The notes: generated by a model not told the origin, from the sequence alone. Positions 19,180-29,275 are shown, numbered from the stretch's first letter. The stretch: DNA of 64,000 bases from Streptomyces aurantiacus (GCF_027107535.1 NZ_CP114283.1:2046001-2110000), one strand, 5' to 3'. Numbers and translations: made by a program.

Positions 19180-20124
19180 GTGAGCACCGTTCCCGAGATC
19201 CGCACCCTGCCCGTACCCGACGGCCTGGAGGGCGAGCGCGTCGACGCCGCCATCTCCCGCATGTTCGGCTTCTCCCGCACGAAAGCCGCCGAGCTCGCCG
19301 CGGCGGGGAAGGTCACGGTCGACGGCTCGGTGGTCGGGAAGTCCGAGCGGGTGCACGGCGGTGCCTGGCTGGAAGTGGAGATGCCGCAGGCACCCGCGCC
19401 CGTGCAGGTCGTCGCCGAGCCCGTCGAGGGCATGGAGATCGTGCACGACGACGACGACGTGGTCGTGATCGTCAAGCCGGTCGGGGTCGCCGCGCATCCC
19501 AGTCCCGGCTGGTCCGGGCCGACTGTGATCGGCGGCCTCGCCGCCGCCGGGTACCGCATCTCGACCTCGGGCGCCGCCGAGCGCCAGGGCATCGTGCACC
19601 GCCTCGACGTGGGCACGTCGGGCCTGATGGTGGTCGCCAAGTCGGAGTACGCGTACACGTCGCTCAAGCGCCAGTTCAAGGAGCGCACGGTCGACAAGCG
19701 TTACCACGCGCTCGTCCAGGGCCACCCGGACCCGACCAGCGGCACCATCGACGCGCCCATCGGCCGGCACCCGAACCACGACTACAAGTGGGCGGTCACC
19801 GCCGAGGGCAAGCCCTCCGTCACGCACTACGACCTGATCGAGGCGTTCCGCGCGGCCTCGCTGCTCGACATCAAGCTGGAGACCGGGCGCACGCACCAGA
19901 TCCGCGTCCACATGTCGGCCCACCGGCATCCGTGCGTCGGTGACCTGACGTACGGCGCCGACCCGACCCTCGCCAAGCGGCTCGGGCTCACCCGGCAGTG
20001 GCTGCAGGCGGTACGGCTCGGCTTCGAGCACCCCGGGGACGGGCAGTGGGTCGAGTTCGAGTCCGGCTACGCCGAGGACCTGCAGAAGGCGCTGGACCGC
20101 GTGCGGGAGGAGAGCTACGCGTGA
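19180..20124 (+). CDS. RluA/RluD-family 23S rRNA pseudouridine synthase
   Basis: 314 aa, GTG start. Makes pseudouridine in rRNA (RluD-type specificity inferred, not provable from sequence). An N-terminal S4 RNA-binding domain ([20 protein letters not shown]) precedes the catalytic domain; catalytic Asp143 is in [15 protein letters not shown], with KRYHALVQG and the [12 protein letters not shown] motif following. Directly downstream of lspA, a neighbourhood also seen in other bacteria (lspA-rluD). No RBS; see the -10-like box 6 bases upstream. The stop overlaps the next gene by 4 bases. Confidence 0.92.
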   Translation: MSTVPEIRTLPVPDGLEGERVDAAISRMFGFSRTKAAELAAAGKVTVDGSVVGKSERVHGGAWLEVEMPQAPAPVQVVAEPVEGMEIVHDDDDVVVIVKPVGVAAHPSPGWSGPTVIGGLAAAGYRISTSGAAERQGIVHRLDVGTSGLMVVAKSEYAYTSLKRQFKERTVDKRYHALVQGHPDPTSGTIDAPIGRHPNHDYKWAVTAEGKPSVTHYDLIEAFRAASLLDIKLETGRTHQIRVHMSAHRHPCVGDLTYGADPTLAKRLGLTRQWLQAVRLGFEHPGDGQWVEFESGYAEDLQKALDRVREESYA

Positions 20125-20591
20125 CCTCGTCGCCCTATGTGGTGCGGGTCGCCGAGGACCCCGCCGACCGTGAGGCCTGCTTCGCGGTGCGCAAGGAGGT
20201 CTTCGTCGTCGAGCAGCGGGTCCCCGCGGACCTCGAGTACGACACGTACGACGCCGACGCCGTGCACGTGCTCGCCGTGCGCGAGGACGGCATGCCGCTC
20301 GGCGCGGGACGGCTGCTGTACGGCGACGGGGCGGCCGCCAGGACCGGTGGCGAGGCCGGCGTCGGATCCCTGGGACGGCTCGCCGTCGTGCAGGCCGCGC
20401 GCGGGCTCGGCATCGGGGCCGCGCTCGTGAGGGGCATCGAGGAAGCGGCCCGCGCGCGCGGGCTGACAGCGGTCGATCTGCACGCGCAGACGCATGCGCT
20501 GGGGTTCTACGAGCGGCTGGGCTTCGTGGCCTACGGGCCCGAGTTCTTGGACGCGGGGATGCCGCATCGGGCCATGCGGCGCACTCTCTAG
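20121..20591 (+). CDS. GNAT-family N-acetyltransferase
   Basis: 156 aa from GTG 20121, overlapping the upstream stop by GTGA; the frame runs upstream but the overlap start is natural. Acetyl-CoA-binding GNAT fold: the P-loop-like segment is [20 protein letters not shown] and the C-terminal strand is [19 protein letters not shown]. The conserved front end ([20 protein letters not shown]) is of the ElaA/YjcF type, so the substrate is probably a small amine or protein. Substrate unknown. Confidence 0.88.
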   Translation: MTSSPYVVRVAEDPADREACFAVRKEVFVVEQRVPADLEYDTYDADAVHVLAVREDGMPLGAGRLLYGDGAAARTGGEAGVGSLGRLAVVQAARGLGIGAALVRGIEEAARARGLTAVDLHAQTHALGFYERLGFVAYGPEFLDAGMPHRAMRRTL

Positions 20592-20595
20592 GTTC

Positions 20596-20659
20596 GTGAC
20601 CGCTCCGGCCCCTGCTTCTTCTTCCGGCTTCCGGGGGAGGCCGGGGCGGGGGCGGTCAC
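20596..20659 (+). terminator. Hairpin after the lspA-rluD-GNAT unit
   Basis: GTGACCGC (20596-20603) is matched by GCGGTCAC (20652-20659), with further CCGGCC/GGCCGG pairing inside. It lies 4 bases after the GNAT stop and before the antiporter gene. Long loop, so moderate confidence. Confidence 0.6.
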
Positions 20660-20732
20660 TCGCGGGCCGGGCCTTCGGTGGCACTCTGGGGGTCTGACCG
20701 CCCGCTTCCCAGACCACCTCGGAGCGCTGACC

Positions 20733-22319
20733 GTGGACCAGCTGGCCCTGTTGTTCGTGCTGTTGCTCGGGGCCGTCGTGAGTGTCCCGCTCGGGGATCG
20801 CTTCGGCCTCCCCTCCCCGGTGCTGATGACACTGCTCGGGATAGTGCTGGCCGTCCTCGACTTCGTACCGAACGTCGACATCCCGCCCGAGCTGATTCTG
20901 CCCGCGCTGCTTCCGCCGCTGCTCTACGCCGCCGTACGGCGCACCTCCTGGCGGCAGTTCACCGCCAACAAACGGCCGATCTTCCTGCTCGCCGTGGCCC
21001 TGGTGTTCGTCACCACCGCCGTGGTCGCGGCGGTCGCCCACACGATCGTGCCCGGGCTGCCGATCGCCGCCGCCGTGGCGCTCGGCGCGCTGGTGGCGCC
21101 GCCCGATCCGGTCGCCGCGACCGCCGTCGCCGGACAACTCGGTCTGCCGCGCCGCCTGGTGTCGATCCTGGAGGGCGAAGGGCTGTTCAACGACGTGACG
21201 GCCATCGTGCTCTACCACGTCGCCATCGCCGCCGCCGTCAGCGGCTCCTTCTCGCTGCCGGGCGCCGCTCTCGACTTCCTGCTGTCCGCCGTCGTCGCCA
21301 TCGCCGTGGGAGTCGGACTCGGGTGGGGCGCGAACCGGCTGATGGACTACCTCGGGGACCCGACGCTGCAGATCGGGCTGACCCTGCTCGTGCCGTACGC
21401 CTCGTACGTGATGGCCGAGGAACTGCACGGGTCCGGAGTGCTCGCGGTGCTCACCACGGCACTGTTCCTGGCGGAGTACGCGAACGACCCCGACGACGTC
21501 ATGACGAGGCTCGCCGGGCACACCTTCTGGAACATCGTGGACACGCTGGTCACCGGGGTGGCGTTCGGGCTGATCGGGCTGGAGCTGCACAACGCGATCA
21601 GGACGGCGTCGGGGCGGTGGGGGGAGATGCTCGGCTGGGCCGCCGCGATCGTGGGGGTCGTCGTCCTCGTACGGCTGGCGTGGTTGCTGCCCGCCACGTG
21701 GCTGACGAAGCGGTTGCACGCGAAACGGGACCACGACGAGGACATCCCGACGACCTGGCGGGAGACCGTCGTCATGTGGTGGGCCGGGATGCGCGGGGTG
21801 GCGTCCGTGGCGCTCGCGCTGGCCATTCCGCTGGAGATGGAGAACGGGGCGCCCTTCCCCAACCGGGACGAGATGATCTTCATCGCGTTCGGCGTGATCA
21901 TGGCGACGCTCGTGGTGCAGGGGCTGAGTCTGCCGTGGCTGGTCCGGAAGCTGGGGGTGCAGGCCGACACCGGCCGGGAGAAGGAGTTCGAGAAGACGCT
22001 CGCCGTGCGGGCGGCCAAGGCGGCGAAGGCACGGCTCAGGGAGATCGGGGAGACGGAGGACCTGCCGGAGGAGCTCACCGAGCAGTTGCTGCGGCGGGCG
22101 TTCGACATCGGCTACCGGATCAGTCCCGACATGGGGGAGGACGAGCGGCAGGAGGCACACGAGCAGCGGGCCCGCCGGATCAAACGGGTGCGGCGGATCC
22201 AGGGGGAGATGCTGTCCGCGGCCCGGCACGAGGTGCTGGCGGCGCGGGGTGAGGCGGGGGCGGATCCCGAGGTGGTGGACCGGGTGCTGCGGCATCTGGA
22301 CGTGCGGAGCCTGCGGTGA
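20733..22319 (+). CDS. CPA1-family Na+/H+ antiporter (NhaP/NHE type)
   Basis: 528 aa, GTG start. About 12 TM segments over residues 1-400, then a ~130-residue charged cytoplasmic tail rich in Arg/Glu. The ion-binding pair is Asn153-Asp154 in GEGLFNDVTAIVLY, the ND motif of electroneutral CPA1 exchangers. WWAGMRGVASVALALAIP is the conserved Arg-containing late helix. Exports Na+ (or K+) in exchange for protons for pH and salt homeostasis. Transcribed alone, flanked by terminator hairpins. Confidence 0.9.
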   Translation: MDQLALLFVLLLGAVVSVPLGDRFGLPSPVLMTLLGIVLAVLDFVPNVDIPPELILPALLPPLLYAAVRRTSWRQFTANKRPIFLLAVALVFVTTAVVAAVAHTIVPGLPIAAAVALGALVAPPDPVAATAVAGQLGLPRRLVSILEGEGLFNDVTAIVLYHVAIAAAVSGSFSLPGAALDFLLSAVVAIAVGVGLGWGANRLMDYLGDPTLQIGLTLLVPYASYVMAEELHGSGVLAVLTTALFLAEYANDPDDVMTRLAGHTFWNIVDTLVTGVAFGLIGLELHNAIRTASGRWGEMLGWAAAIVGVVVLVRLAWLLPATWLTKRLHAKRDHDEDIPTTWRETVVMWWAGMRGVASVALALAIPLEMENGAPFPNRDEMIFIAFGVIMATLVVQGLSLPWLVRKLGVQADTGREKEFEKTLAVRAAKAAKARLREIGETEDLPEELTEQLLRRAFDIGYRISPDMGEDERQEAHEQRARRIKRVRRIQGEMLSAARHEVLAARGEAGADPEVVDRVLRHLDVRSLR

Positions 22320-22392
22320 CCCCTTCCAGCAGGTGGAACGGGTCCGGCCCTTCGTGACCGGGCGCCGACGGCGGAGGCTTGCCGCGGCGGTT

Positions 22393-22418
22393 CCCCGCAC
22401 CCCTGCCGGGGCGCGGGG
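22393..22418. terminator. Bidirectional terminator between antiporter and MscS genes
   Basis: Left arm 22393-22403 and right arm 22408-22418 pair with a single A/C mismatch around a 4-base loop. It sits between two convergent genes and resembles the GTTCCCCGC-containing hairpins near 34660 and 51775. Confidence 0.82.
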
Positions 22419-22424
22419 ACAGGT

Positions 22425-23549
22425 TCAGCCCCGGCCCGCCCGCGGGGTCTCCACGGCGCGGCTGCGGGCCGTTCGCGGGCGTTGTGGGTCGTTTCCGTTC
22501 GCGTGGACGGTGCCCGGCCGCAGGATCGCGTCGGCCGTGTTGACGCGGGGCAGGGCGTACGGGTGGTGGTTGGTCAGCCAGCGGAGCATCTGCTCGCGGA
22601 CGGTGACGCGGACCGTCCAGACGTCGTCCGCGTCCTTCGCCGTGACGAGCGCCCGCACCTCCATCGTGCTGGGCGTCGAGTCGGTGACGGCGAGGCCGTA
22701 GTCGCGCCCGTCCCAGGCGGGGCACTCGCGGAGGATGTCGCGGAGTTTGGCGCGCATCTCCTCGACGGGTGCGCTGTGGTCCAGGTGGAAGAAGACCGTA
22801 CCGGTCATCTGCACGCCACCTCGGGACCAGTTCTCGAAGGGCTGCGACGTGAAGTACGACACCGGCATGGTGAACCGGCGCTCGTCCCAGGTGCGTACGG
22901 TCAGGAAGGTGAGCGTGATCTCGTCGACCGTGCCCCACTCGCCGTTCACCACCACCGTGTCGCCGAGCCGCACCATGTCGCCGAATGCGATCTGGAACCC
23001 GGCGAACATGTTGGCAAGGGTGGACTGCGCGGCCACACCGGCGACGATGCCGAGGATGCCGGCCGAGGCGAGCAGCGAGGCACCGGCCGCGCGCATCGCG
23101 GGGAAGGTCAGCAGCATCGCGGCGACGGCCACCACACCGACGATCGCGGCGACCACCCGCTGGATCAGCGCCACCTGCGTACGGACACGGCGGACCCTGG
23201 CCGGATCGCGGTGGGCGTTGGCGTAGCGGGAGTACGAGGAGTCGACGATCGCCGTCGCGATACGCACCAGCAGCCAGGCCGTGGAACCGATGAGGACCAG
23301 GGTCAGGATCTGACCCACCCCCGCGGAGTGCTCCTTGGTGAGTTCGGCCTGGTCGTACGATCCTCTCAGCATCGCCGCGCACATCACGAACTGCAGTGGA
23401 AGACGGCAGCGGCGCAGCAGGCCCCACAGCGGGACCTGAGGGTGGCGTTGATCGGCACGTCGCAGCAGCAGGTCGACCAGCCAGCCGACGAGCAGCGTCA
23501 GTACGAGCGAGCCGCCGATCACGATCAGCGGGCGAAGCACGTTCTCCAT
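22425..23549 (-). CDS. MscS-family mechanosensitive ion channel
   Basis: 374 aa from the ATG at 23549; the 32 codons upstream in frame look like shadow. N-terminal TM segments (about 5-26, 75-95) are followed by paired helices and the MscS pore region rich in Ala/Gly (ASAGILGIVAGVAAQSTLAN). The beta domain has FGDMVRLGDTVVVNGEWGTV and ITLTFLTVRTWDERRFTMPVS. Opens on membrane tension to release solutes during osmotic downshift. A short Arg-rich tail closes the protein. Divergent from the hydrolase gene at 23.7 kb. Confidence 0.9.
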   Translation of the reverse strand: MENVLRPLIVIGGSLVLTLLVGWLVDLLLRRADQRHPQVPLWGLLRRCRLPLQFVMCAAMLRGSYDQAELTKEHSAGVGQILTLVLIGSTAWLLVRIATAIVDSSYSRYANAHRDPARVRRVRTQVALIQRVVAAIVGVVAVAAMLLTFPAMRAAGASLLASAGILGIVAGVAAQSTLANMFAGFQIAFGDMVRLGDTVVVNGEWGTVDEITLTFLTVRTWDERRFTMPVSYFTSQPFENWSRGGVQMTGTVFFHLDHSAPVEEMRAKLRDILRECPAWDGRDYGLAVTDSTPSTMEVRALVTAKDADDVWTVRVTVREQMLRWLTNHHPYALPRVNTADAILRPGTVHANGNDPQRPRTARSRAVETPRAGRG

Positions 23550-23698
23550 GCCTTCGACCGTAACCGGCCAGGGCCGGTCATGAACATGTGGTCCGGGTCT
23601 CATCCGCTCACCGGCCCGGCCGTCCGGTGCAGCGGGCGGCTCCACGGGCTGCCGTCGTGCCTGGTCGGCCCCGTTCCGGCGGTGTCGTACGCGGCTGG

Positions 23699-23704
23699 CA
23701 CCAT
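23699..23704 (+). promoter_or_regulatory. Candidate -10 box for a leaderless hydrolase mRNA
   Basis: CACCAT lies 6 bases before the ATG at 23711 and no RBS is visible. The match to TANNNT is weak. Confidence 0.35.
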
Positions 23705-23710
23705 GGGCTC

Positions 23711-24280
23711 ATGAACATCATGCTCTTCCATTCGACCTACGGCCTGCGGCCCGCGGTGCGGGACGCGGCGGACCGGCTGCGTGCCGCGGGTCACGAGGTG
23801 TGGACGCCCGACCTCTTCGGGGGGCGCACCTTCGAGACCGTCGAGGAGGGCAGGGTCTTCAAGGACGAGCTCGGCAAGGAGGAGCTGCTCAGGCGCGCCA
23901 TCCTGGCGGCGGCGCCGTACTCCGAGCGCGGGCTGGTGTACGCGGGGTTCTCGCTGGGCGCGGCGACCGCGCAGACCCTGGCGCTCGGCGACGACAAGGC
24001 CCGCGGGCTGCTGCTTCTGCACGGCACGTCCGACATCGCGGAGAGCGCCTCGGTGGACGAGCTGCCGGTCCAGCTGCATGTCGCCGAGCCGGACGCCTTC
24101 GAGCCCGACGACTGGCTGAACGCCTGGTATCTGCAGATGGGCAGGACCGGGGCCGACGTGGAGATCTACCGGTACGCGGGCGCCGGGCACCTCTACACCG
24201 ATCCCGGCCTGCCGGACTTCGACGAGGAGGCCGCCGAGGCCACCTGGCGGGTGGCGCTCGGCTTCCTCGACAGCCTGTAG
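23711..24280 (+). CDS. Dienelactone hydrolase-family alpha/beta hydrolase
   Basis: 189 aa from ATG 23711. Short alpha/beta hydrolase: MLFHSTYGLRPAVRDAADRL, DLFGGRTFETVEEG, then the nucleophile elbow GFSLG (Ser81). Classical dienelactone hydrolases have Cys here, so this is a serine variant. The likely catalytic His is in AGHLYTDPGLPDFD near the C-terminus. Probably acts on a small ester or lactone; natural substrate unknown. Confidence 0.83.
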   Translation: MNIMLFHSTYGLRPAVRDAADRLRAAGHEVWTPDLFGGRTFETVEEGRVFKDELGKEELLRRAILAAAPYSERGLVYAGFSLGAATAQTLALGDDKARGLLLLHGTSDIAESASVDELPVQLHVAEPDAFEPDDWLNAWYLQMGRTGADVEIYRYAGAGHLYTDPGLPDFDEEAAEATWRVALGFLDSL

Positions 24281-24289
24281 GCCGACAGC

Positions 24290-24316
24290 CGGAGGCCGTC
24301 GTCGCGTCGGCCTCCG
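24290..24316. terminator. Terminator between hydrolase and phoD
   Basis: CGGAGGCCG (24290-24298) pairs with CGGCCTCCG (24308-24316) across a 9-base loop, between two convergent genes. Confidence 0.8.
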
Positions 24317-24338
24317 TGGCTGGTCCGTCGCCGCGGGA

Positions 24339-25997
24339 TCAGACCGGGTCGTACGTCCGCTCGACCTTCTGCGTGCCGCTGCGTGTGCGGTACGAACGTG
24401 CCCAGGAGGACGTCGCGTTCCTGGACGTGCGGTCGGAGAGGACGTAGTAGTCCATCTGCGCCCGCTCGGTGGTGAGGTCCAGGACGCCGTAGCCGTGCCG
24501 GTCGGTGTCGACCCAGTGCACGTGCCGGTTGGCGGCCCGGATCACGGGTGAGGCCAGGGCCGAGACCGTGCCCTCGGGGACCTTGACGAGGTCGTCGAGG
24601 TTGTCGGAGGTCACCGACGTGACGACGAACTCGGTGGCGGCGGAGGCCGACAGCGGATACGTACCGGCGTTGTGCGGCACGTCGTTGGCCCAGGCCATGT
24701 GGATGTCACCGGTGAGGAAGACCGTGTTGCGGATCGCGTTGTCCCGCAGGTGCGCGAGCAGTTCGCGGCGGTCGTCGGTGTAGCCGTCCCACTGGTCGGT
24801 GTTGAGGGCGAGGCCCTCCTTGGGCAGGCCGAGCAGTTCGGCGAGCGGCTTCAGGAGTTCGGCGGAGAGCGAGCCGATGGCGAACGGGGCGATCATCACC
24901 GAGTTGCCGACCAGCCGCCAGCTGGTGTCCGAGGTCCGCAGACCCGTCTTCAGCCAGTCGAGCTGGGCGCGGCCGGTGAGCGTACGGTTCGGGTCGTCCA
25001 CCGTGCCGTTGCCGACCTTCACCTGCTGCGAGCGGTACGAGCGCAGGTCGAGCAGGGAGAGGTCGGCGAGCTTGCCGAAGCGCAGCCGCCGGTAGGTGGT
25101 CCCCTCGATCGCGGGCCGGACCGGCATCCACTCGAAGTAGGCCTGTTTGGCGGCCGACTGACGGGCGGACCAGGTGCCCTCGGTGCCCTCGGTGTGGTTC
25201 TCGGCGCCGCCCGACCAGGTGTCGTTGGCGAACTCGTGGTCGTCCCAGATCGCGATGACCGGAGCCGCGGCGTGCAGGGCCTGGAGGTCCTGGTCGGTCT
25301 TGTAACGGCCGTGCCGGGTGCGGTAGTCGGCGAGGGTGACGATCTCGTGGGCCGGGGCGTGCGGGCGTACGACGGTGTCCCGTGTGCCGTACTCGCCGGT
25401 CCCGTACTCGTAGATGTAGTCGCCCAGATGCAGCCAGGCGTCCAGGTCGCCGCGGGCGGCGAGGTGCCGGTACGCGGAGAAGTAGCCGGCCTCCCAGTTG
25501 GCGCAGGACACCACGCCGAAGCGCATGCCGGCCACGGCGGCGTCGTGCGCGGGGGCCGTGCGGGTGCGGGCGGCCGGCGAGTCGGTGCCGCCGCTGGAGA
25601 AGCGGAACCAGTAGTCCGTGGCGGGCTTCAGGCCCCGGATGTCCGCCTTGACGGTGTGGTCGGAGGCGGCGGTCGCGGTGGTGGAGCCCTTCGTGACGAC
25701 GTTCGTGAACGCCTTGTCCGTGGCCACCGTCCAGCCGACCTCGACGTCCGGGCCGAGCCCGGAGCCGGGCACGGCCTCGGCCGTGGGGGTCACCCGGGTC
25801 CACAGGAGGATGCCGTCCGGCAGCGGGTCACCGGAGGCGACACCGTGCAGGAACGCGGAGGCCTGGGCGGCGCGGGCCGGTATCGCGGCGGCGAGCGGGG
25901 CCCCGAGCACGGCGGTGGCCGCGGCCGCCTTGACCACCGTACGGCGGCGCGGGGCAGCGGGATCGGGGCTGGAGTGGGATCTGAGTCGACTGGTCAC
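24339..25997 (-). CDS. phoD: PhoD-family alkaline phosphatase/phosphodiesterase, Tat-exported
   Basis: 552 aa. A twin-arginine signal (RRRTVVK at 17-23, then [20 protein letters not shown]) targets the folded enzyme to the outside. PhoD landmarks: [20 protein letters not shown] at the N-terminus, [20 protein letters not shown], the metal site [21 protein letters not shown] and, near the C-terminus, [13 protein letters not shown]. Releases phosphate from phosphate esters; Ca/Fe-dependent in characterised homologues. Phosphate (PhoP) control is typical of phoD; I do not see a clear PHO box upstream. Confidence 0.93.
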   Translation of the reverse strand: MTSRLRSHSSPDPAAPRRRTVVKAAAATAVLGAPLAAAIPARAAQASAFLHGVASGDPLPDGILLWTRVTPTAEAVPGSGLGPDVEVGWTVATDKAFTNVVTKGSTTATAASDHTVKADIRGLKPATDYWFRFSSGGTDSPAARTRTAPAHDAAVAGMRFGVVSCANWEAGYFSAYRHLAARGDLDAWLHLGDYIYEYGTGEYGTRDTVVRPHAPAHEIVTLADYRTRHGRYKTDQDLQALHAAAPVIAIWDDHEFANDTWSGGAENHTEGTEGTWSARQSAAKQAYFEWMPVRPAIEGTTYRRLRFGKLADLSLLDLRSYRSQQVKVGNGTVDDPNRTLTGRAQLDWLKTGLRTSDTSWRLVGNSVMIAPFAIGSLSAELLKPLAELLGLPKEGLALNTDQWDGYTDDRRELLAHLRDNAIRNTVFLTGDIHMAWANDVPHNAGTYPLSASAATEFVVTSVTSDNLDDLVKVPEGTVSALASPVIRAANRHVHWVDTDRHGYGVLDLTTERAQMDYYVLSDRTSRNATSSWARSYRTRSGTQKVERTYDPV

Positions 25998-26050
25998 GGC
26001 CGGTCAGATTACTGATGGGTAGGGCTTTCTGTAAGACGTAGGGACGTGAC

Positions 26051-26081
26051 GGGTGGGCGAACACGGAAAGTCCGCCCACCC
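26051..26081 (-). terminator. Terminator of the minus-strand DsbA-like gene
   Basis: GGGTGGGCG (26051-26059) pairs with CGCCCACCC (26073-26081), 13 bases past the stop on the minus strand. Confidence 0.82.
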
Positions 26082-26093
26082 TTACGGACCGCG

Positions 26094-26894
26094 CTACTTG
26101 GTGACGCCCGCGTCCTTGAGCGCCTTCTGCCAGTCGGCGACCGTGCTCGGGTTCTTGACCACCTTGTCGTTGATCTTGATGGTCGGAGTCGAGTCGACAC
26201 CCTTGGCATCGTCGAAGGACTTGCTCATCCTCATCGCCCAGGCGTCGTACGTGCCCTTCTTGACGGCGTCCTGGAACTTCTTGTTGTCCTTCAGCGCGTC
26301 CACCGTGTTCGCCACCTTGATCAGGTAGCTGTCCTTGGCGAGATCGTCCTTCGTCTCCTCCGGGTGGTACTTCGCCGAGTACAGCGCGGTCTTGTACTCC
26401 AGGAACGCGTCCGTGCTGACGTTCAGCGCCGCACCGAGCGCGCTCACGCCCTTCTTCGAGCCCTCGCCGCCGAGGTTGCCGTCGAGGAACGTGCCGAGGG
26501 TGAAGGAGAGCTTGTAGTCGCCGTCCGTCATGCCCTTGTTGACCGTCTCGCCGATGGTCTGCTCGAAGGACGCGCAGGCAGGGCAGCGCGGGTCCTCGTA
26601 GAGGTGGACGGTGTTGTCGGTCTTGGAGTCGCCGATGACGACGGTCGTGCCGTTCTTGCCACTGGTGTTGGCGGGGGCGACGACCTTCGCGTCGGCGGCC
26701 GCGTCCCACTTCGAGGGCTCGTTGTTCTGTACGACGGCGTAGCCGATGCCGCCGGCTATCGCGAGGACCGCGACGATCGAACCGGCGACGATGACCTGCC
26801 GCCTGGCCTTGTCACGCTTGGCCTGGCGCTCGCGCTCGACGCGCAGCCGCTCACGGGCCGCCGACTTCGAGGCCTGGCTGTTCCGCTTGCTCAT
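26094..26894 (-). CDS. Membrane-anchored DsbA/DsbG-like thiol-disulfide protein
   Basis: 266 aa from the ATG at 26894 (GGAGAACGATC upstream); an in-frame ATG at 26960 overlaps the next gene and is not used. A ~33-residue basic N-terminus, one TM helix (34-55, VIVAGSIVAVLAIAGGIGYAV), then an extracytoplasmic thioredoxin-like domain with the active site DPRCPACASFE (Cys104, Cys107). This is the DSBA-like thioredoxin-4 family common in actinobacteria, for disulfide formation or handling of exported proteins. A paralogue is at 56.5-57.2 kb. The membrane-protein gene upstream is on the same strand. Confidence 0.88.
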   Translation of the reverse strand: MSKRNSQASKSAARERLRVERERQAKRDKARRQVIVAGSIVAVLAIAGGIGYAVVQNNEPSKWDAAADAKVVAPANTSGKNGTTVVIGDSKTDNTVHLYEDPRCPACASFEQTIGETVNKGMTDGDYKLSFTLGTFLDGNLGGEGSKKGVSALGAALNVSTDAFLEYKTALYSAKYHPEETKDDLAKDSYLIKVANTVDALKDNKKFQDAVKKGTYDAWAMRMSKSFDDAKGVDSTPTIKINDKVVKNPSTVADWQKALKDAGVTK

Positions 26895-26938
26895 GATCGT
26901 TCTCCATGGTGATGGCAGGTGTACGGGGACTGGCGTGC

Positions 26939-27625
26939 TCAGGCGGGAACGGCCGAGCACGGCGGTCCACGCCGCCCCAGGGAGTGCACGAAGAGCCGCG
27001 TACGCGTGGCGGCCACCCGGCGCGTGGGCCGCGGCAGCCGGCGTACCGGAGTGAGGCGCACGGTCACCGTGGCGACCGCGACCATCAGCGGACGGAAGCC
27101 GGCGGCGGCCATCGCGTCCAGGAGCTGGGCCAGGGCCCGCTCACCGCGCCGCAGCCAGGCGGCAGCGAGGAGGCCCACCCCGACGTGCGCGCCGAGCAGC
27201 AGCCAGGCGGCGCCCGGGTCGGCCTGCGCGAGCAGGGCCGCGGCGGGCGGGGACTCCCCGCCCGTCACCCGGGCCAGCGGGGCACCGACCTCGCCGCCAC
27301 CGCAGAGCACGTCGAGACCGACCGAGCGCAGGGGGCCGGCGACCGGGCCGCCCGCCTTGCCGTAACAGGCGTGCTGCCCCGCCGTGAACAGGGTGTCGGC
27401 GGCCAGCTCCAGCGGGATCAGCAGGGCCGCGATCCGCCCGAAGCCGCGCTCCCGGCCCGCCAGCGCGTACGCGACGACGAAGACGGCACCGGCGATCGCG
27501 GCCACGGTCGTCAGCGGCAGCGGGACCCGGGACAGCAGCACGTGCGACGCGGTGCTGAGCGTCACGACCAGCGCCGTGAACAGCGCCGCGCGCACGGCTC
27601 TGAGCTGGGTCCCGGATATGTCCAT
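26939..27625 (-). CDS. Hypothetical polytopic membrane protein
   Basis: 228 aa, no family recognised. About five hydrophobic stretches (for example LFTALVVTLSTASHVLLS, TVAAIAGAVFVVAYALAG, AWLLLGAHVGVGLLAAAWL) with a poorly hydrophobic middle containing QHACYGKAGG and VLCGGGE. The C-terminus is Arg-rich and cytoplasmic in prediction. It lies 44 bases upstream of the DsbA-like gene on the same strand and is probably co-transcribed, so a link to extracytoplasmic thiol chemistry is possible. The architecture resembles uncharacterised membrane proteins near copper or redox genes, but I cannot support a function. Confidence 0.7.
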   Translation of the reverse strand: MDISGTQLRAVRAALFTALVVTLSTASHVLLSRVPLPLTTVAAIAGAVFVVAYALAGRERGFGRIAALLIPLELAADTLFTAGQHACYGKAGGPVAGPLRSVGLDVLCGGGEVGAPLARVTGGESPPAAALLAQADPGAAWLLLGAHVGVGLLAAAWLRRGERALAQLLDAMAAAGFRPLMVAVATVTVRLTPVRRLPRPTRRVAATRTRLFVHSLGRRGPPCSAVPA

Positions 27626-27693
27626 AGCGCTGGAGAGTCTGTCACGTACTCCTGTAAGGGACCCCTAAAGGAGTCCTGTGAGTGGGGGGATGG

Positions 27694-29028
27694 CTACAGA
27701 CCCGGAATCCGTCCGTTACGGAACAGGTCCACGAAGATCTGGTGGTCGGCGCGCGCCCGGGCGCCGTAGTCGTGCGCGAAGTCCACGAGGAGGTCGCCGA
27801 AGCTGTCCTCGTCGCCCGCGATCGCCGCGTCGATGGCGCGCTCCGTGGAGAACGGCACCAGCTCCGAGTGGCCGCTCTCGTCGTCCGCGGCCGCGTGCAT
27901 GGTTGCGGCCGACCGGCCGAGGTCGGCGACGACCGCCGCGATCTCCTCCGGGTCGTCGATGTCGCTCCAGTCGAGGTCCACCGCGTACGGCGAGACCTCG
28001 GCGACCAGCTGGCCCGCGCCGTCCAGCTCGGTCCAGCCCAGCCACGGGTCGGCGTGCGCCTGGAGGGCCCGCTGCGAGATCACCGTGCGGTGGCCCTCGT
28101 GCTGGAAGTAGTCACGGATCGAGGGGTCCGTGACGTGCCGGGAGACGGCCGGGGTCTGGGCCTGCTTGATGTAGATCACCACATCGTTCTCCAGGGCGTC
28201 GGTGGCGCCCTCCAGAAGGATGTTGTACGAGGGCAGACCGGCAGAGCCGATGCCGATGCCGCGGCGGCCCACGACGTCCTTCACCCGGTACGAGTCCGGG
28301 CGGTCCAGGGACGACTCCGGCAGGGTCTCCAGATAACCGTCGAAGGCCGCGAGGACCTTGTAACGGGTGGCCGCGTCCAGCTCGATGGAGCCGCCGCCCG
28401 GCGCGAAGCGGCGCTCGAAGTCGCGGATCTCCGTCATCGAGTCGAGCAGCCCGAAGCGGGTCAGCGAGCGGGCGTCACGCAGGGCGTCCAGGAGCGGGCC
28501 CTGCGCGGTGTCCAGCGTGAAGGGCGGCACCTCGTCGCTCTTGGCGCCCGTCGCGAGGGCGTGGATGCGCTCGCGGTAGGCGGCCGCGTACGTCCGGACG
28601 AGGGCGGTGATCTGCTCGTCGCTCAGGGCCTTCGCGTAGCCGATCAGGGCCAGGGAGGCCGCGAGGCGCTTGAGGTCCCAGGTGAAGGGGCCGACATACG
28701 CCTCGTCGAAGTCGTTCACGTTGAAGATCAGGCGGCCCTGGGCGTCCATGTACGTGCCGAAGTTCTCCGCGTGGAGGTCGCCGTGGATCCACACGCGCGA
28801 GGTGCGCTCGTCCAGGTACGGCCCGCTGTGCGTGGCCGCCTCCTGTTCCAGGTCCTGGTAGAAGAGCCCTGCCGTCCCGCGGTAGAACGCGAACGCCGAG
28901 GCCGCCATCTTCCGGAACTTCACGCGGAACGCGGCCGGGTCGGCGGCCAGCAGATCGCCGAAGGCGGTGTCGAAGACGGCGAGGATCTGTTCCCCGCGCT
29001 GCTCGGCGCTGAGCTGCGGAACCGACAT
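27694..29028 (-). CDS. DUF2252 protein (kinase-like fold)
   Basis: 444 aa from the ATG at 29028 (AGGAGGCACCCACCG upstream); the frame is open to 29115 without a better start. DUF2252 proteins have an aminoglycoside-phosphotransferase/protein-kinase-like core, with IHGDLHAENFG at 81-91 (catalytic-loop type HGDxHxxN) and NVNDFDEA at 103-110 (metal-binding DFD). Later motifs are VKDVVGRRGIGIGSAGLPSY and VISQRALQAHADPWLGWT. Substrate unknown. Divergent from dnaE, with a 247-base shared upstream region. Confidence 0.85.
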   Translation of the reverse strand: MSVPQLSAEQRGEQILAVFDTAFGDLLAADPAAFRVKFRKMAASAFAFYRGTAGLFYQDLEQEAATHSGPYLDERTSRVWIHGDLHAENFGTYMDAQGRLIFNVNDFDEAYVGPFTWDLKRLAASLALIGYAKALSDEQITALVRTYAAAYRERIHALATGAKSDEVPPFTLDTAQGPLLDALRDARSLTRFGLLDSMTEIRDFERRFAPGGGSIELDAATRYKVLAAFDGYLETLPESSLDRPDSYRVKDVVGRRGIGIGSAGLPSYNILLEGATDALENDVVIYIKQAQTPAVSRHVTDPSIRDYFQHEGHRTVISQRALQAHADPWLGWTELDGAGQLVAEVSPYAVDLDWSDIDDPEEIAAVVADLGRSAATMHAAADDESGHSELVPFSTERAIDAAIAGDEDSFGDLLVDFAHDYGARARADHQIFVDLFRNGRIPGL

Positions 29029-29275
29029 CGGTGGGTGCCTCCTGGTGCAGGTGGTGCATGACGAACAGGACGGAATGTGCCGTCCGCCGTGACGGATGTC
29101 TCCGTCATCCTCCAACGGACGGGAGTTCGCGGGAGTGCCCGTTTCCCCCGCACGAAGGTACGGGGGAGACAGCTCCGTGTGTCAGTGCTCCGGCATAGAC
29201 TTCGACGCTGTCCGCCAGACTGTCCGCAGCCTGTCGGGAGCTCGTCGACGCCAGTTCTTCTTGGAGGCCGAAGCC